NCBI RefSeq assembly: GCF_002162375.1
Contig: NZ_CP021425.1
Span: 2,877,001 to 2,941,000 of the forward strand
DNA from: Oleiphilus messinensis
GTDB lineage: Bacteria > Pseudomonadota > Gammaproteobacteria > Pseudomonadales > Oleiphilaceae
DNA length: 64,000 nucleotides
Direction: 5' to 3'
The position numbers and the translations under genes are program-made. Shown here in pieces: positions 9,522 to 17,444 of the stretch. The notes beneath the pieces are model-generated. The model did not search any database, had not been told where the DNA came from, and saw only the letters and a list, made by a program, of their open reading frames with translations. Numbering within the stretch: the first letter of the stretch is position 1; each line of letters begins with the position of its first letter.

Positions 9522-10096
9522 TGGGACAAGCAGGACACCCACTCATAATTTTCAAAAAACGGATTGAACAAGAAAGTGGTAAGCGGGACACCAGAATTAG
9601 TAGGACACCCACTCGTATTCTGTTAACGGGTCAAACTGAATATTACCGTTGTGAAACTGCTAGCAATTAAGCAATTAGTAGGACACCCATTCGTATTCTG
9701 CAAACAATGAATTACGCAAAATGAGGTGTCGCTCAGCAACAGATCGGGCGCAATTAACGGGTCAAACGGAAAATTACCGTTGTGAGACTACTAGAGTGGG
9801 GCTGAAAGGTGGGTAAATCGCAAATTCCGAGCGGGACAAGCAGGACACCCACTCGTATTCTGCACTCGGTTGAGTTGTCAGCAGGACACCCACTCGTATT
9901 CTGCAAACAACGAATTACGCAAAATGAGGTGTCGCTCAGCACCAGATCGGGCGTAATTTACGGGTCAAACAGAAAATTACCGTTGTGAGGCTGCTAGAGT
10001 GGGGCTGAAAGGTGGGTAAATCGCAAATTCCGAGCGCAAAGTGTCCCCGAGTTGCTCGGTTGAGTTGTGGCTTGACGGTCTGATAAGTAAGAGACG

Positions 10097-10368
10097 CTAT
10101 TTCGGAAACAAGCTTCGACACTGTGCCAACCCCGAAACTCGCTGGTGACCGAGGGTTTTACTGGCGATTTTTACTTGTTTAGCACGGCCAACGAAGGTGG
10201 GAAACAAGGTTTCCATTTTTCCGGTGAGTTGTATCCACTGTTTTTCGCTGATGTTCAAGCGCTGTAGAATCGGTGGCAGGGTCGTTGATATCGAGCCGCG
10301 TTTGTCATCCCGTTGAATTCGCCCGGTCCAGTCCACCAGCTCCAGATAATCCTGTAAGTGAAATTGAA
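10097..10368 (-). pseudogene. REP-associated transposase fragment (C-terminal ~90 residues)
   Basis: Encodes a stretch from FHLQDYLELVDWTGR to CRSLFPK that is almost the same as the C-terminus of the intact copy, with a handful of changes (for example GSIS for GAIS, GHQRVSG for GYRRVLG). The catalytic N-terminal domain is missing. The close match implies recent duplication. Confidence 0.88.
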
Positions 10369-10612
10369 AAACAAGCAGGACACGCACTCGTATTCTGCAA
10401 ACAATGAATTACGCTAAATGAGGAGTCGCTCAGCACCAGATCGGGCGCAATTAAGGGATCAAAAGAAGATTATCGTTGTGAGACTGCTAGAGTGGGGCTG
10501 AAAGGTGGGTAAATCGCAAATTCCGAGCGCAAAGTGTCCCCGAGTTGCTCGGTTGAGTTGTGGCTTGACGGTCTGATGAGTAAGGGGGGGTTATGTCGGA
10601 AACAAAAACAAG

Positions 10613-11895
10613 CAGGACACCCACTCGTATTCTGCAAATAACGAATTACGCAAAATGAGGTGTCGCTCAGCACCAGATCGGGCGCAATTAACGGGTCAAA
10701 CGGAAAATTACCGTTGTGAGAATACTAGCGTGGGGCTGAAAGGCGGGTAAATCGCAAATTCCGAGCGCAAGGTGTCCCCGAGTTGCTCGGCTGAGTTGTG
10801 GCTTGACGGTCTGATAAGTAAGAGACGTTATGTCGGAAACAAGCTTCGACACTGCGCCAAACCCAAGACCCGCCGGTAGCCGAGGGTCTTGCTGGCGATT
10901 TTTACTTGTTTAGCACGGCCAACGAAGGTAGGAAACAAGGTTTCCATTTTTCCGGTGAGTTGTATCCACTGTTTTTCGCTGATGTTCAAGCGCTGTAGAA
11001 TCGGTGGCAGGGTTGTTGATATCGCGCCGCGCTTGTCATCCCGTTGAATTCGCCCGGTCCAGTCCACCAGCTCCAGGTAATCCTGTAAGTGAAATTGAAG
11101 ACCGTCCGGTTGGTTTTTTCTAGGGTTACCGACGAAAGGCAATAGATAATCGGGTTGGTAAGGTGTGTCAGATTTTGCCGCTCTGATTCGCTTCTGAACG
11201 GACGTGTGTTCGGAGGTTTCGGGCGAATCGGCAATACCGGCGCGGATCGGGTTCAGGTCGACATAGGCGAGGCAGGCCGCTAGTGCTTGTTCATCCAGCA
11301 ACGCCTGACATTTGAACCGGCCTTCCCAGAATCGCCCGGTACATTGATCTTCCTGATTGGCTGCGCGCGCAATGGGTTCATTCAATGATCGCATAAACCA
11401 GCTGATATCCTGTAAACGCGCTCGCCAGCGCTGAGTCAGGTTGTGGAGATGATGAAGCTCACATTCGAGCAATGTATCACCGGATAAAAAACGTTTGGAG
11501 ACTGTTGTTCCGGCGTAAATGCGATGCCAGCGTTCAACAACCTCTTTAGTGCTCCAGCTCTCGGCTTTTGTTTGATTGATTCGAAGCACCGTATGGGTGT
11601 GGTTAGACATGACCGCAAAGGCGCAAACATCAATGGCAAAGGTACGCGCCAGCAGGATCAATCGATCCTCGACCCATTGTCTCCGATGTTCATAACTTTT
11701 GCCGCTATATTGATCGACACCACAGAGGAAACTGCGGCGCACGCAGCGGGAAATGCAATGATAATAGGGTGTTGCGTCGAGTGAAATCTGGGCTTTCCTT
11801 GGTTTGGGCATGTCTTCAGGTCCGTTGAAGAGAGTTATGTCTGGTTGAATATACAGTATATTGAGGATGGGTCAAGGTTTTAAGTGGGTGTCCTG
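10613..11895 (-). mobile_element. complete RAYT element with 13-bp inverted ends
   Basis: The intact transposase is bracketed by CAGGACACCCACT (10613-10625) and its exact reverse complement AGTGGGTGTCCTG (11883-11895), giving an element of 1283 bp. No target-site duplication is evident. The left flank carries one full repeat unit. The outer edge is the same sequence that is repeated across arrays A and B, so this copy is the probable source of the trans-acting enzyme. Confidence 0.75.
10828..11811 (-). CDS. REP-associated tyrosine transposase (Y1/HUH family)
   Basis: A 327-residue single-strand DNA transposase of the Y1_Tnp/RAYT group, long form. Visible features: N-terminal YYHCISRCVRRSFLCG; the metal-binding HUH motif in MSNHTHTVL (His71, His73); the GRFWEGRFKCQALLDE segment (about 159-174); and AYVDLNPIRAG (182-192), whose Tyr183 aligns with the catalytic tyrosine of E. 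coli RAYT (the DYIYINP segment). A C-terminal extension of about 110 residues (QDYLELVDWTGR) is typical of the longer relatives. Such enzymes nick and join REP hairpins. The frame is intact and it is surrounded by many copies of its own 3' flank. The start ATG is the first in frame after the inverted end. Confidence 0.92.
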   Translation of the reverse strand: MPKPRKAQISLDATPYYHCISRCVRRSFLCGVDQYSGKSYEHRRQWVEDRLILLARTFAIDVCAFAVMSNHTHTVLRINQTKAESWSTKEVVERWHRIYAGTTVSKRFLSGDTLLECELHHLHNLTQRWRARLQDISWFMRSLNEPIARAANQEDQCTGRFWEGRFKCQALLDEQALAACLAYVDLNPIRAGIADSPETSEHTSVQKRIRAAKSDTPYQPDYLLPFVGNPRKNQPDGLQFHLQDYLELVDWTGRIQRDDKRGAISTTLPPILQRLNISEKQWIQLTGKMETLFPTFVGRAKQVKIASKTLGYRRVLGLAQCRSLFPT

Positions 11896-12013
11896 TTAAG
11901 ATGTGTTGGTTTGGGCATGTCTTCAGTTCCGTTGAAGAGAGTTTTATCTGGTTGAATATACAGTTTTTTAGGGGGAGGTCAAGGTTTTACGTGGGTGTTC
12001 TGTTAAGAATTTG
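11801..12013. repeat. 107-bp tandem duplication of the transposase 5' leader
   Basis: The segment starting GGTTTGGGCATGTCTTCAG at 11801 recurs at 11908 with about 85-90% identity. Each copy ends in the element edge (exact AGTGGGTGTCC at 11883-11893; degenerate GTGGGTGTTC at 11991-12000). The second copy therefore keeps only the first few codons, leader and edge of another transposase copy and borders the cargo promoter. Confidence 0.85.
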
Positions 12014-12067
12014 TTGACATTTGTGGGTATTTGTGAAATAAGTGTTTCTTGTTCCGAAACAAGAAAC
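12014..12067 (+). promoter_or_regulatory. promoter and palindromic operator of the HTH/nucleotidyltransferase pair
   Basis: A TTGACA hexamer (12014-12019) is followed by an AT-rich -10-like stretch near 12036-12041. Directly downstream is a perfect 10-bp inverted repeat, GTTTCTTGTT (12044-12053) and AACAAGAAAC (12058-12067), with spacer CCGA. Its position over the expected transcription start and next to a winged-helix gene suggests autorepression. The -10 is weak, so the exact promoter is tentative; the palindrome is certain. Confidence 0.65.
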
Positions 12068-12074
12068 GATTGTT

Positions 12075-12632
12075 ATGTTAAAGCCTCAAGATACATTGAT
12101 CGCGTTGAAGTACTGCTCCCTCTTCGCCAATCAAATGCAATTGGCTCTGAGTGGTAGAGATATTTCTGATGTTTCCAGCTATCGAAGCATAAGTGATTTC
12201 ACAAGTATAAGTTTAGCGGAGGTTAGTCGTTCGGTGAAGCGTCTGGAATCTTCAAGATTGTTGCATCGCCATGATAGCCTGATATATCCAGTAAAAAAGA
12301 ATGTACAAGAATGGCTAATTCACGGAATCTGTTATTACCTGCCAATAGTCCGTTCAGGTTACGGTAGGGGGGTACCAACTGGATGGAATTGTAAGTTGTT
12401 AAGCTCCGAAATGATGGCGCCTAGCCCTGGATGGGTATGGGAGGATAGCACTGGGGAAGGAGAAGGCGAATTTATTCAACCATTCCATCAATCTGTTGCA
12501 TTCGCCTCTAAAAGTGATAAGTGGCTGTATGAGGTTTGCTCTTTGATAGATGTATTGCGCGGAGGAAAACCGAGAGAGCTATCCATCGCAAAAGAAATGT
12601 TAGAAAAAAAGCTGGAAAATGTAAGAACATGA
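12075..12632 (+). CDS. winged helix-turn-helix protein, probable regulator/antitoxin partner
   Basis: A protein of 185 residues from the ATG at 12075. An in-frame GTG at 12042 would place the operator palindrome inside the coding region, so the ATG is preferred. The first ~75 residues look like a winged helix (SRSVKRLESSRLLHRHD is the recognition helix and wing in MarR-like style). The rest (WLIHGICYYLP, RGVPTGWNC, EPF/QPFHQS, LYEVCSLIDVLRGGK) matches my memory of a regulator type that is regularly paired with a small nucleotidyltransferase. The stop overlaps the next start (ATGA). Likely role: repressor of the pair and neutraliser of the partner, by analogy with AbiEi; not shown by sequence alone. 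Confidence 0.6.
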   Translation: MLKPQDTLIALKYCSLFANQMQLALSGRDISDVSSYRSISDFTSISLAEVSRSVKRLESSRLLHRHDSLIYPVKKNVQEWLIHGICYYLPIVRSGYGRGVPTGWNCKLLSSEMMAPSPGWVWEDSTGEGEGEFIQPFHQSVAFASKSDKWLYEVCSLIDVLRGGKPRELSIAKEMLEKKLENVRT

Positions 12633-13330
12633 GTCGACCCTATGCCAATAATATAGCTAACCTTGAATTTGCGGCTCATGCTTTAGGTGATCTGCGGAAA
12701 GAAGTCACTTTCGTGGGAGGAGCCACTACGATGTTGCTGGTTCCCGAGCAAGCATATTCTGGTGTCAGACAAACCGAGGATATTGACGTTATACTCGATA
12801 TTATGACCCGAAGTCAGTATTACTCCTTTTGTGAAAGGTTAAGGGCTAAAGGATTCAAAGAGGATGTCTCTGATGAGGCGATAATTTGTCGCTGGATTGC
12901 GCCGAAAACCCACGGAAAAGTAAAAGTGGATGTAATGCCCACTTCCGAGGAAATATTAGGATTCACCAATCGATGGTACATTGAGGCGATAAATACCGCT
13001 GAGACTATAAAGCTACCGATGGGTATCGATATTAATGTTGTTTCCGCTCCCTATTTTTTGGCAACCAAGATGGAAGCGTTCAAATCCAGAGGAAAAGGTG
13101 ACTACTTTTGTCATGATTTGGAAGACATACTGTTTGTCATTGAAAATCGCGATAACTTGGTGATTGAATTGTTCGAGGCGTCGGTTGAGCTAAAAGATTA
13201 CCTTGCGGACGAGATAGGTAAATTGTACTCAAGTCCAGATTTTGTAAACATATTGCCTGGATTATTGACGATGGAATCATCAGAGCCAACGGTTAAAAAC
13301 ACATTAAGTCTGATAAGTCGGTTAGCTTAA
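12629..13330 (+). CDS. nucleotidyltransferase, AbiEii/MenT-like (DUF1814-type)
   Basis: A 233-residue protein starting at the ATG that overlaps the upstream stop. Polymerase-beta-fold nucleotidyltransferase signatures are visible: FVGGATTMLL (GG motif, about residues 27-36), RQTEDIDVIL (acidic pair, about 47-56), and VKVDVMP as the third acidic strand (about 103-109). A C-terminal helical part includes FLATKMEAFKSRGKGD, characteristic of AbiEii/MenT-type toxins in which K and D residues line the active site. Such enzymes can modify tRNA 3' ends or proteins. Coupling to an HTH gene with its own operator suggests a toxin-antitoxin or defence module. Both genes are AT-richer than their surroundings and sit between two RAYT repeat arrays. 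Confidence 0.72.
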   Translation: MSRPYANNIANLEFAAHALGDLRKEVTFVGGATTMLLVPEQAYSGVRQTEDIDVILDIMTRSQYYSFCERLRAKGFKEDVSDEAIICRWIAPKTHGKVKVDVMPTSEEILGFTNRWYIEAINTAETIKLPMGIDINVVSAPYFLATKMEAFKSRGKGDYFCHDLEDILFVIENRDNLVIELFEASVELKDYLADEIGKLYSSPDFVNILPGLLTMESSEPTVKNTLSLISRLA

Positions 13331-13351
13331 CAGGTAACTATAGCGCAGGAA

Positions 13352-13688
13352 TTAGTAGGACACCCACTCGTATTCTGCCCACTCGTATTCTGCAAATAAC
13401 GAATTACGCAAAATGAGGTGTCGCTCAGCACAAAAGCTGGACACCCACGCTAATTGGAGGAAATGGACATAAGCAGGACACCAACTCGTATTCTGCAAAC
13501 AACGAATTACGCAAAATGAGGTGTTGCTCAGCACCAGATCGGACGCAATTAACGGGTCAAACAGAAAATTACCGTTGTGAGACTGCTAGAGTGGGGCTGA
13601 AAGGTGGGTAAATCGCAAATTCCGAGCGCAAAGTGTCCCCGAGTTGCTCGGTTGAGTTGTGGCTTGACGGTCTGATAAGTAAGAGAGG
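13352..13688. repeat. array B: RAYT 3'-flank repeats downstream of the cargo
   Basis: Copies begin near 13356 (with a local duplication of CCACTCGTATTCTG), 13439 (only the edge, GGACACCCACG) and 13477 (edge variant GGACACCAACT). The last runs through the whole unit into a decayed transposase at 13689. Orientation is the same as in array A, so the cargo is flanked by direct, not inverted, copies. Confidence 0.88.
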
Positions 13689-14056
13689 TTATCTTGGAAA
13701 CAAGCTTCGACACTGCGCCAACCCCGAAATCCGCCCGTGGCCGAGGGTCTTGCTGGCGATTTTTACTTGTCCTGTAATTGAAATTGAAGACCGTCCGGTT
13801 GGTTTTTTCTGGGGTTGCCGACGAAAGGCAATAGATAATCGGGTTGGTAAGGTGTGTCTGATTTTGCCGCTCTGATACGCTTCTGAACCGACGTGTGCTC
13901 GAAAGTTTTGGGTGAATCGGCAATACCGGCGCGGATCGGGTTCAAGTCGACATAGGCGAGGCAGGCTGCGATCTTCCTGATTGGCTGCGCGCGCAATGGG
14001 TTCATTCAATGATCGCATAAACCAGCTGACGTATTATAAATGTGCCCGCCAGCGCC
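13689..14056 (-). pseudogene. REP-associated transposase remnant with two internal deletions
   Basis: Matches the intact transposase in three blocks. The C-terminal end (13689-13770) joins directly to the FNYR/FQLQ region (13771-13970), missing about 60-70 codons. That in turn joins to the RAANQED region (13971-14056), missing about 25 codons. No full reading frame remains. It ends near 14056, close to the start of the phospholipase D gene. Confidence 0.85.
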
Positions 14057-14192
14057 GTAGAAACAATTCGTTACGAAGCAAGATGCAGCAATACAGTGTA
14101 ACTGTCCTAAAGTGATAGCGAGTGGGACCTAAACCGGTCAAGGCACTCATGCTGACATCAGCCACATTGGAATCTGCTGCAAGGGAAAACCT

Positions 14193-15539
14193 ATGACAAT
14201 TGAGAAGTGGGGAAGTGTAAATCCTGAAATCATCTGGTCCGAGCCTGAAGATGGTGGTCACACTATTCGTAAAGCGATTGCCTCGGCGAAATATTCTGTC
14301 GATATTACTATGTACGAAATGGGCGGGCCAGACATTATATCGGCTCTGGTTCAGGCTAAAAAAAACGGCGTGCCCATTCGTATCATGTTTAATGGCCAGT
14401 TTTTTGCGGGCGATGATTTAAACAATCAACGCTACGACAACGTTTATAATGTTATCTTGTCCTTAACCCAGGCTCCGGGTAGTGGCAGCTTAACGTTTCA
14501 TTGGGCTTCAAATAATTTCAGTATTACTCACCAGAAAACGATCATCATTGATGCATTCAAAGACGGAAAATGCCTGCCTGCTGCAGAGCTGCCTGATTCT
14601 GCAAAAGCTTTGGTGCTCAGTTTGAATACTTGCCAATACGCGTGGATGCGGTCTAGTCAGGGTCAAATGTTCCCCATGCCCTGGGCTTTTTGGGGGGAGA
14701 CCTATCCTGAGCTTAATTTACCGATCCGTGATTTTGGGGCACAGATCGCTGAACCTGAGCAGATCGCGAAGATTGCCAGTGTGTTTGCATCAGACTTTAG
14801 TTGTGCGGGCCCGTTTCAGGTCAATCCCTTGAAAAATTCTACGGATGGATTGGTCTGGAGTAATGGCACGACCGGATTGCCCCAGGCAAAACCGGGGGAA
14901 TACCCTCCTGATGGGATTTATCACGCGTTTAGTGCTGAAAATCTTGGTGCTGATTCCGTTGATCAAGGCAATGCCAGACCGGTTCATCTGGATCTGATTG
15001 CGGCGGCGCAACACAGTCTGATCGTGTACAACGAAGAAATGAACGACGACGAAATTGTGGCAGCATTAGTGCAGGCCGCGTCCCGTGGTGTGAAGATCCG
15101 TGTGCTGTTAACCGGTAACACCAAAATGTCCGGCGGGCAGGAATATTACCAGTTTAGCGAGCATTATGATCAATTGAGTGCTGCCAATGTGGAGATCCGG
15201 CTATTTCCTGCGAATCCTGACTTTATGTATATCCATGCCAAAGTGCTGCTGGCCGATGCAAACACTGACCAGGCGATTGCATTTATGGGGTCGGAAAATA
15301 TTTCCGGCAATTCGCTGAATTTTAATCGTGAGCTGGGCATTATCGTCAAAGGTGAAGCTCATACCGGGTTGTTTATCGATACTTTTGAAAAAGACTGGGG
15401 AACTGCAGGCTTGATTGCATGGCAAGCGGGAGCCGAATTAGTACCGAGCCCTTATACCAATTGGTTGCCGGAGTATAATCCCGGTCCTTTTGACACAACA
15501 CCCATGACTGCAGGTCCGGTGGTACCCAGATCAACCTGA
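14193..15539 (+). CDS. phospholipase D / cardiolipin synthase family protein
   Basis: A 448-residue protein with two HKD motifs: HQKTIIID in the first half (about residue 113) and HAKVLLAD in the second (about 346), the latter followed by the GSENIS turn. Two such motifs form one active site in phospholipase D-type phosphodiesterases acting on phospholipids or nucleic acids. A long insertion with several cysteines separates the halves. No signal peptide is visible, and an in-frame stop at 14130-14132 prevents a longer N-terminus. As the transposase remnant ends about 135 bp upstream, loss of a former leader is possible. The ribosome-binding site AAGGGA precedes the ATG. The substrate cannot be told. 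Confidence 0.82.
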   Translation: MTIEKWGSVNPEIIWSEPEDGGHTIRKAIASAKYSVDITMYEMGGPDIISALVQAKKNGVPIRIMFNGQFFAGDDLNNQRYDNVYNVILSLTQAPGSGSLTFHWASNNFSITHQKTIIIDAFKDGKCLPAAELPDSAKALVLSLNTCQYAWMRSSQGQMFPMPWAFWGETYPELNLPIRDFGAQIAEPEQIAKIASVFASDFSCAGPFQVNPLKNSTDGLVWSNGTTGLPQAKPGEYPPDGIYHAFSAENLGADSVDQGNARPVHLDLIAAAQHSLIVYNEEMNDDEIVAALVQAASRGVKIRVLLTGNTKMSGGQEYYQFSEHYDQLSAANVEIRLFPANPDFMYIHAKVLLADANTDQAIAFMGSENISGNSLNFNRELGIIVKGEAHTGLFIDTFEKDWGTAGLIAWQAGAELVPSPYTNWLPEYNPGPFDTTPMTAGPVVPRST

Positions 15540-15691
15540 ATGTCCTGACTCTACCTCTTTAGAGGTGTTTTCATTCTGACGGCTCTGGATGGGCTATACT
15601 GGCAATATTGATGATGAAGGGCAGGTCTGCCATCGCGATGTGATCGATCTGTCTGTCGTTGTCCCGTCCTTCTTTGTCTGGAGGCGATGCC

Positions 15692-16504
15692 ATGAACCTG
15701 TCTTTACGATTGCTGCCCTTGCTTTGGTCGAGGGTACTGTTGTTTTCGGGCCAGATACGGTTTCCTGGCCTGATCCGATTGCAGGGTCTGATTTTGCTAC
15801 TGGGGCTGCCGTTTACCGCGACCATGGCGATCGAAAAAATCACTGTTGTGTCCGATGAATGGCAAAACTACGCCGAACAGGATGGGACGGGCTATTATTT
15901 TGATCTCCTTCGCGCCATCTATCCCGAAACTCAATACCATCTCGAGTTTTCCATTGTGCCTTACAGTCGGTCGTTGTACCTGGTTGAGTACAATAAAGCG
16001 AATATTGTGTTGGGCATCTACCAAGGTGAGTTACCGGATGCCCGTTTATCGCAGTATGTGGTTGAACGTGATCTAGTGGATGCATTGGTAACACCAGAAT
16101 TGGCGAGCAAATGGCGAGGGCCGGAATCTTTGACGGGAGAAGTGGTTATTGCAAAACTGGGGTATGGTTTTGATAAAGTCACTGAAATCAAAATGGTCTA
16201 TGTTGAACAGCCGAAAGTGATCAATATGGTCAAAATGCTCAAGGCCAGACGCGTGTCTGCCATTCTGGATTACGAGGAGGATCTGAAAGCTTACATCGAC
16301 GAGGGAGGGTTGGGGAGTGCGTTTAAAATCAAGAAATCCGTGCTCGCAGTGAATACCTATTTCGGTTTTTCTGGTGATGCACAAGGTAAGGCGCTTCAAT
16401 CTCGCTTCAATTCAGAATTTAAACGACTTTGGGATTCCGGGAAAATCCAGGCGCTGATGCTGGAGAATACCGGAAGTCTGGCTGGATTACCTGAACATCC
16501 CTGA
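15692..16504 (+). CDS. periplasmic substrate-binding protein, SBP_bac_3-like
   Basis: A 270-residue product from the ATG at 15692, preceded by GGAGG at 15680-15684; a TTG at 15659 in the same frame has no such site. The N-terminus is an unusually long hydrophobic leader (through LGLPFTATMA). The mature part (IEKITVVSDEWQNYAEQDGTGYYFDLLRAIYPE) resembles the start of amino-acid-type binding proteins, and RVSAILDYEEDLKAYI fits the second lobe. No transporter genes are adjacent, so it may be a free-standing binding protein. It converges on btuF, but nothing ties it to B12. Confidence 0.68.
   Translation: MNLSLRLLPLLWSRVLLFSGQIRFPGLIRLQGLILLLGLPFTATMAIEKITVVSDEWQNYAEQDGTGYYFDLLRAIYPETQYHLEFSIVPYSRSLYLVEYNKANIVLGIYQGELPDARLSQYVVERDLVDALVTPELASKWRGPESLTGEVVIAKLGYGFDKVTEIKMVYVEQPKVINMVKMLKARRVSAILDYEEDLKAYIDEGGLGSAFKIKKSVLAVNTYFGFSGDAQGKALQSRFNSEFKRLWDSGKIQALMLENTGSLAGLPEHP
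15743..15814 (+). repeat. 4 x 18 bp imperfect tandem repeat inside a signal peptide
   Basis: Units 15743-15760, 15761-15778, 15779-15796 and 15797-15814 encode SGQIRF-type hexapeptides: F-SGQIR, F-PGLIR, L-QGLIL, L-LGLPF. The period of six codons keeps the frame and lengthens the hydrophobic core of the binding protein's leader. Confidence 0.7.
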
Positions 16505-16613
16505 TATTGAATCCAGAACAGGGGAGAGGGTGGTACCATATCCTGATATGCTTGCATACCCGGTGGCAGAGGTACGAATCAAACTGGTCACTGTATCTCA
16601 ATGAAGCAGGCTA

Positions 16614-17444
16614 TTAGCGGGCCCTGTCTATTGCCTGGCATAACTGTTCCAGGCCATCTAATGCGCGTGGGGTGAAGCGATGTAGCAGGTCGCCATTCAA
16701 TGAGGTCACACGACCGTTGCGAACCGCCGCGATCTCCGGCCAACGTTCCCATAAGGAACCCGGGCTTGTTTGGGTTCCACTGTGTTCGGGGATGATAATG
16801 ACTTCGGGGTTATGACTGATCACGGTTTCCTTTGCAACAATCGGGTAGTCATTATCGACGTTCCCGAAGATGTTTTCGCCGCCGCAATCCCGAATTAGAC
16901 CATCCACCCAGCTACCCGGACCGACGCTGCGAATGGGGTTATGCCAGAGCTGGTAGAATACGCGCACGGGGCGCAGGTTTTGATAGGTTGACAGTAGCTT
17001 CTGATATCGTGTGGTGAGTTGTTCAGCCAGCGCTTCTGCATTGTCACGATAGCCTGTCAATGCCCCCAGCTTGCGTACTTCAATCGGAATTTGCGAGACT
17101 GTTTCAGGTTGAGTGAAAAACATGGGGTAGCCGAGTGATTCCAGTTTGGTTAAATCCTCTGTTTTGTTCCCGGTGCGCCAGGCAATAATCAAATCGGGTT
17201 GAGCCGCGACGACCCTTTCGATCTGGATTCCGGCATAATTCCCGAGTCGCGGAATGTTGAGTGCCTCCGGCGGGGTATCGGCGAATTCGACTGTGCCCAC
17301 AATCGTATGGCCGGCACCAATTGCGTATAGCAACTCTACCGAATGGGGTGATAATGCCACAATGCGTTTTGCGGGCTCGGGCTGTGCTAATACTTCTGTT
17401 GCGGTAATACACAGGCAAAACAGATAAATCACCAATCTCATCAT
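16614..17444 (-). CDS. btuF: periplasmic cobalamin-binding protein BtuF-like
   Basis: A 276-residue class III binding protein with a signal peptide (cleavage near VLA-QPEP). It has the N-terminal RIVALSPHSVELLYAIGAG segment, the long-helix linker typical of metal-chelate and cobalamin binders, and QPDLIIAW. It should deliver cobalamin or cobinamide to BtuCD. It is the last gene of the leftward operon and follows cobU with no gap (cobU stop at 17445, start at 17444). Context (riboswitch, btuB, btuC, btuD, cobU) makes B12 rather than iron the likely ligand. Confidence 0.85.
   Translation of the reverse strand: MMRLVIYLFCLCITATEVLAQPEPAKRIVALSPHSVELLYAIGAGHTIVGTVEFADTPPEALNIPRLGNYAGIQIERVVAAQPDLIIAWRTGNKTEDLTKLESLGYPMFFTQPETVSQIPIEVRKLGALTGYRDNAEALAEQLTTRYQKLLSTYQNLRPVRVFYQLWHNPIRSVGPGSWVDGLIRDCGGENIFGNVDNDYPIVAKETVISHNPEVIIIPEHSGTQTSPGSLWERWPEIAAVRNGRVTSLNGDLLHRFTPRALDGLEQLCQAIDRAR

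Larger units (their letters stand above)
8842..10612. repeat. array A: tandem-like cluster of RAYT 3'-flank repeats
   Basis: At least eleven whole or partial copies of one unit whose outer edge reads GGACACCCACTCGTATTCTG. Starts are seen near 8844, 8891, 8979, 9110, 9164, 9531, 9601, 9680, 9842, 9883 and 10376. A full unit is about 230 bp: the edge, then AACGAATTACGC, GAGGTGTCGCTCAGCA, the AATTACCGTTGTGAG segment, and CCGAGTTGCTCGG, running into the 3' end of the transposase gene. Many copies are truncated at different points (for example 9110-9160 and 9842-9881). Each unit contains the complementary pair GACACC...GGTGTC about 43 bases apart and a CCGAG/CTCGG mini-hairpin, so it can fold like a REP element. 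Copies point the same way and are irregularly spaced. Confidence 0.9.

Noticed and set aside
8842-10612. CRISPR array
   Set aside because: Repeat copies are long, irregularly truncated and unevenly spaced, with no unique spacers and no cas genes.
11340-11420. Transposase seems to lack a catalytic tyrosine in the SWFMRSLNEPIARAAN helix
   Set aside because: By comparison with E. coli RAYT, whose tyrosine lies in DYIYINP, the nucleophile is Tyr183 in AYVDLNP, which is present.
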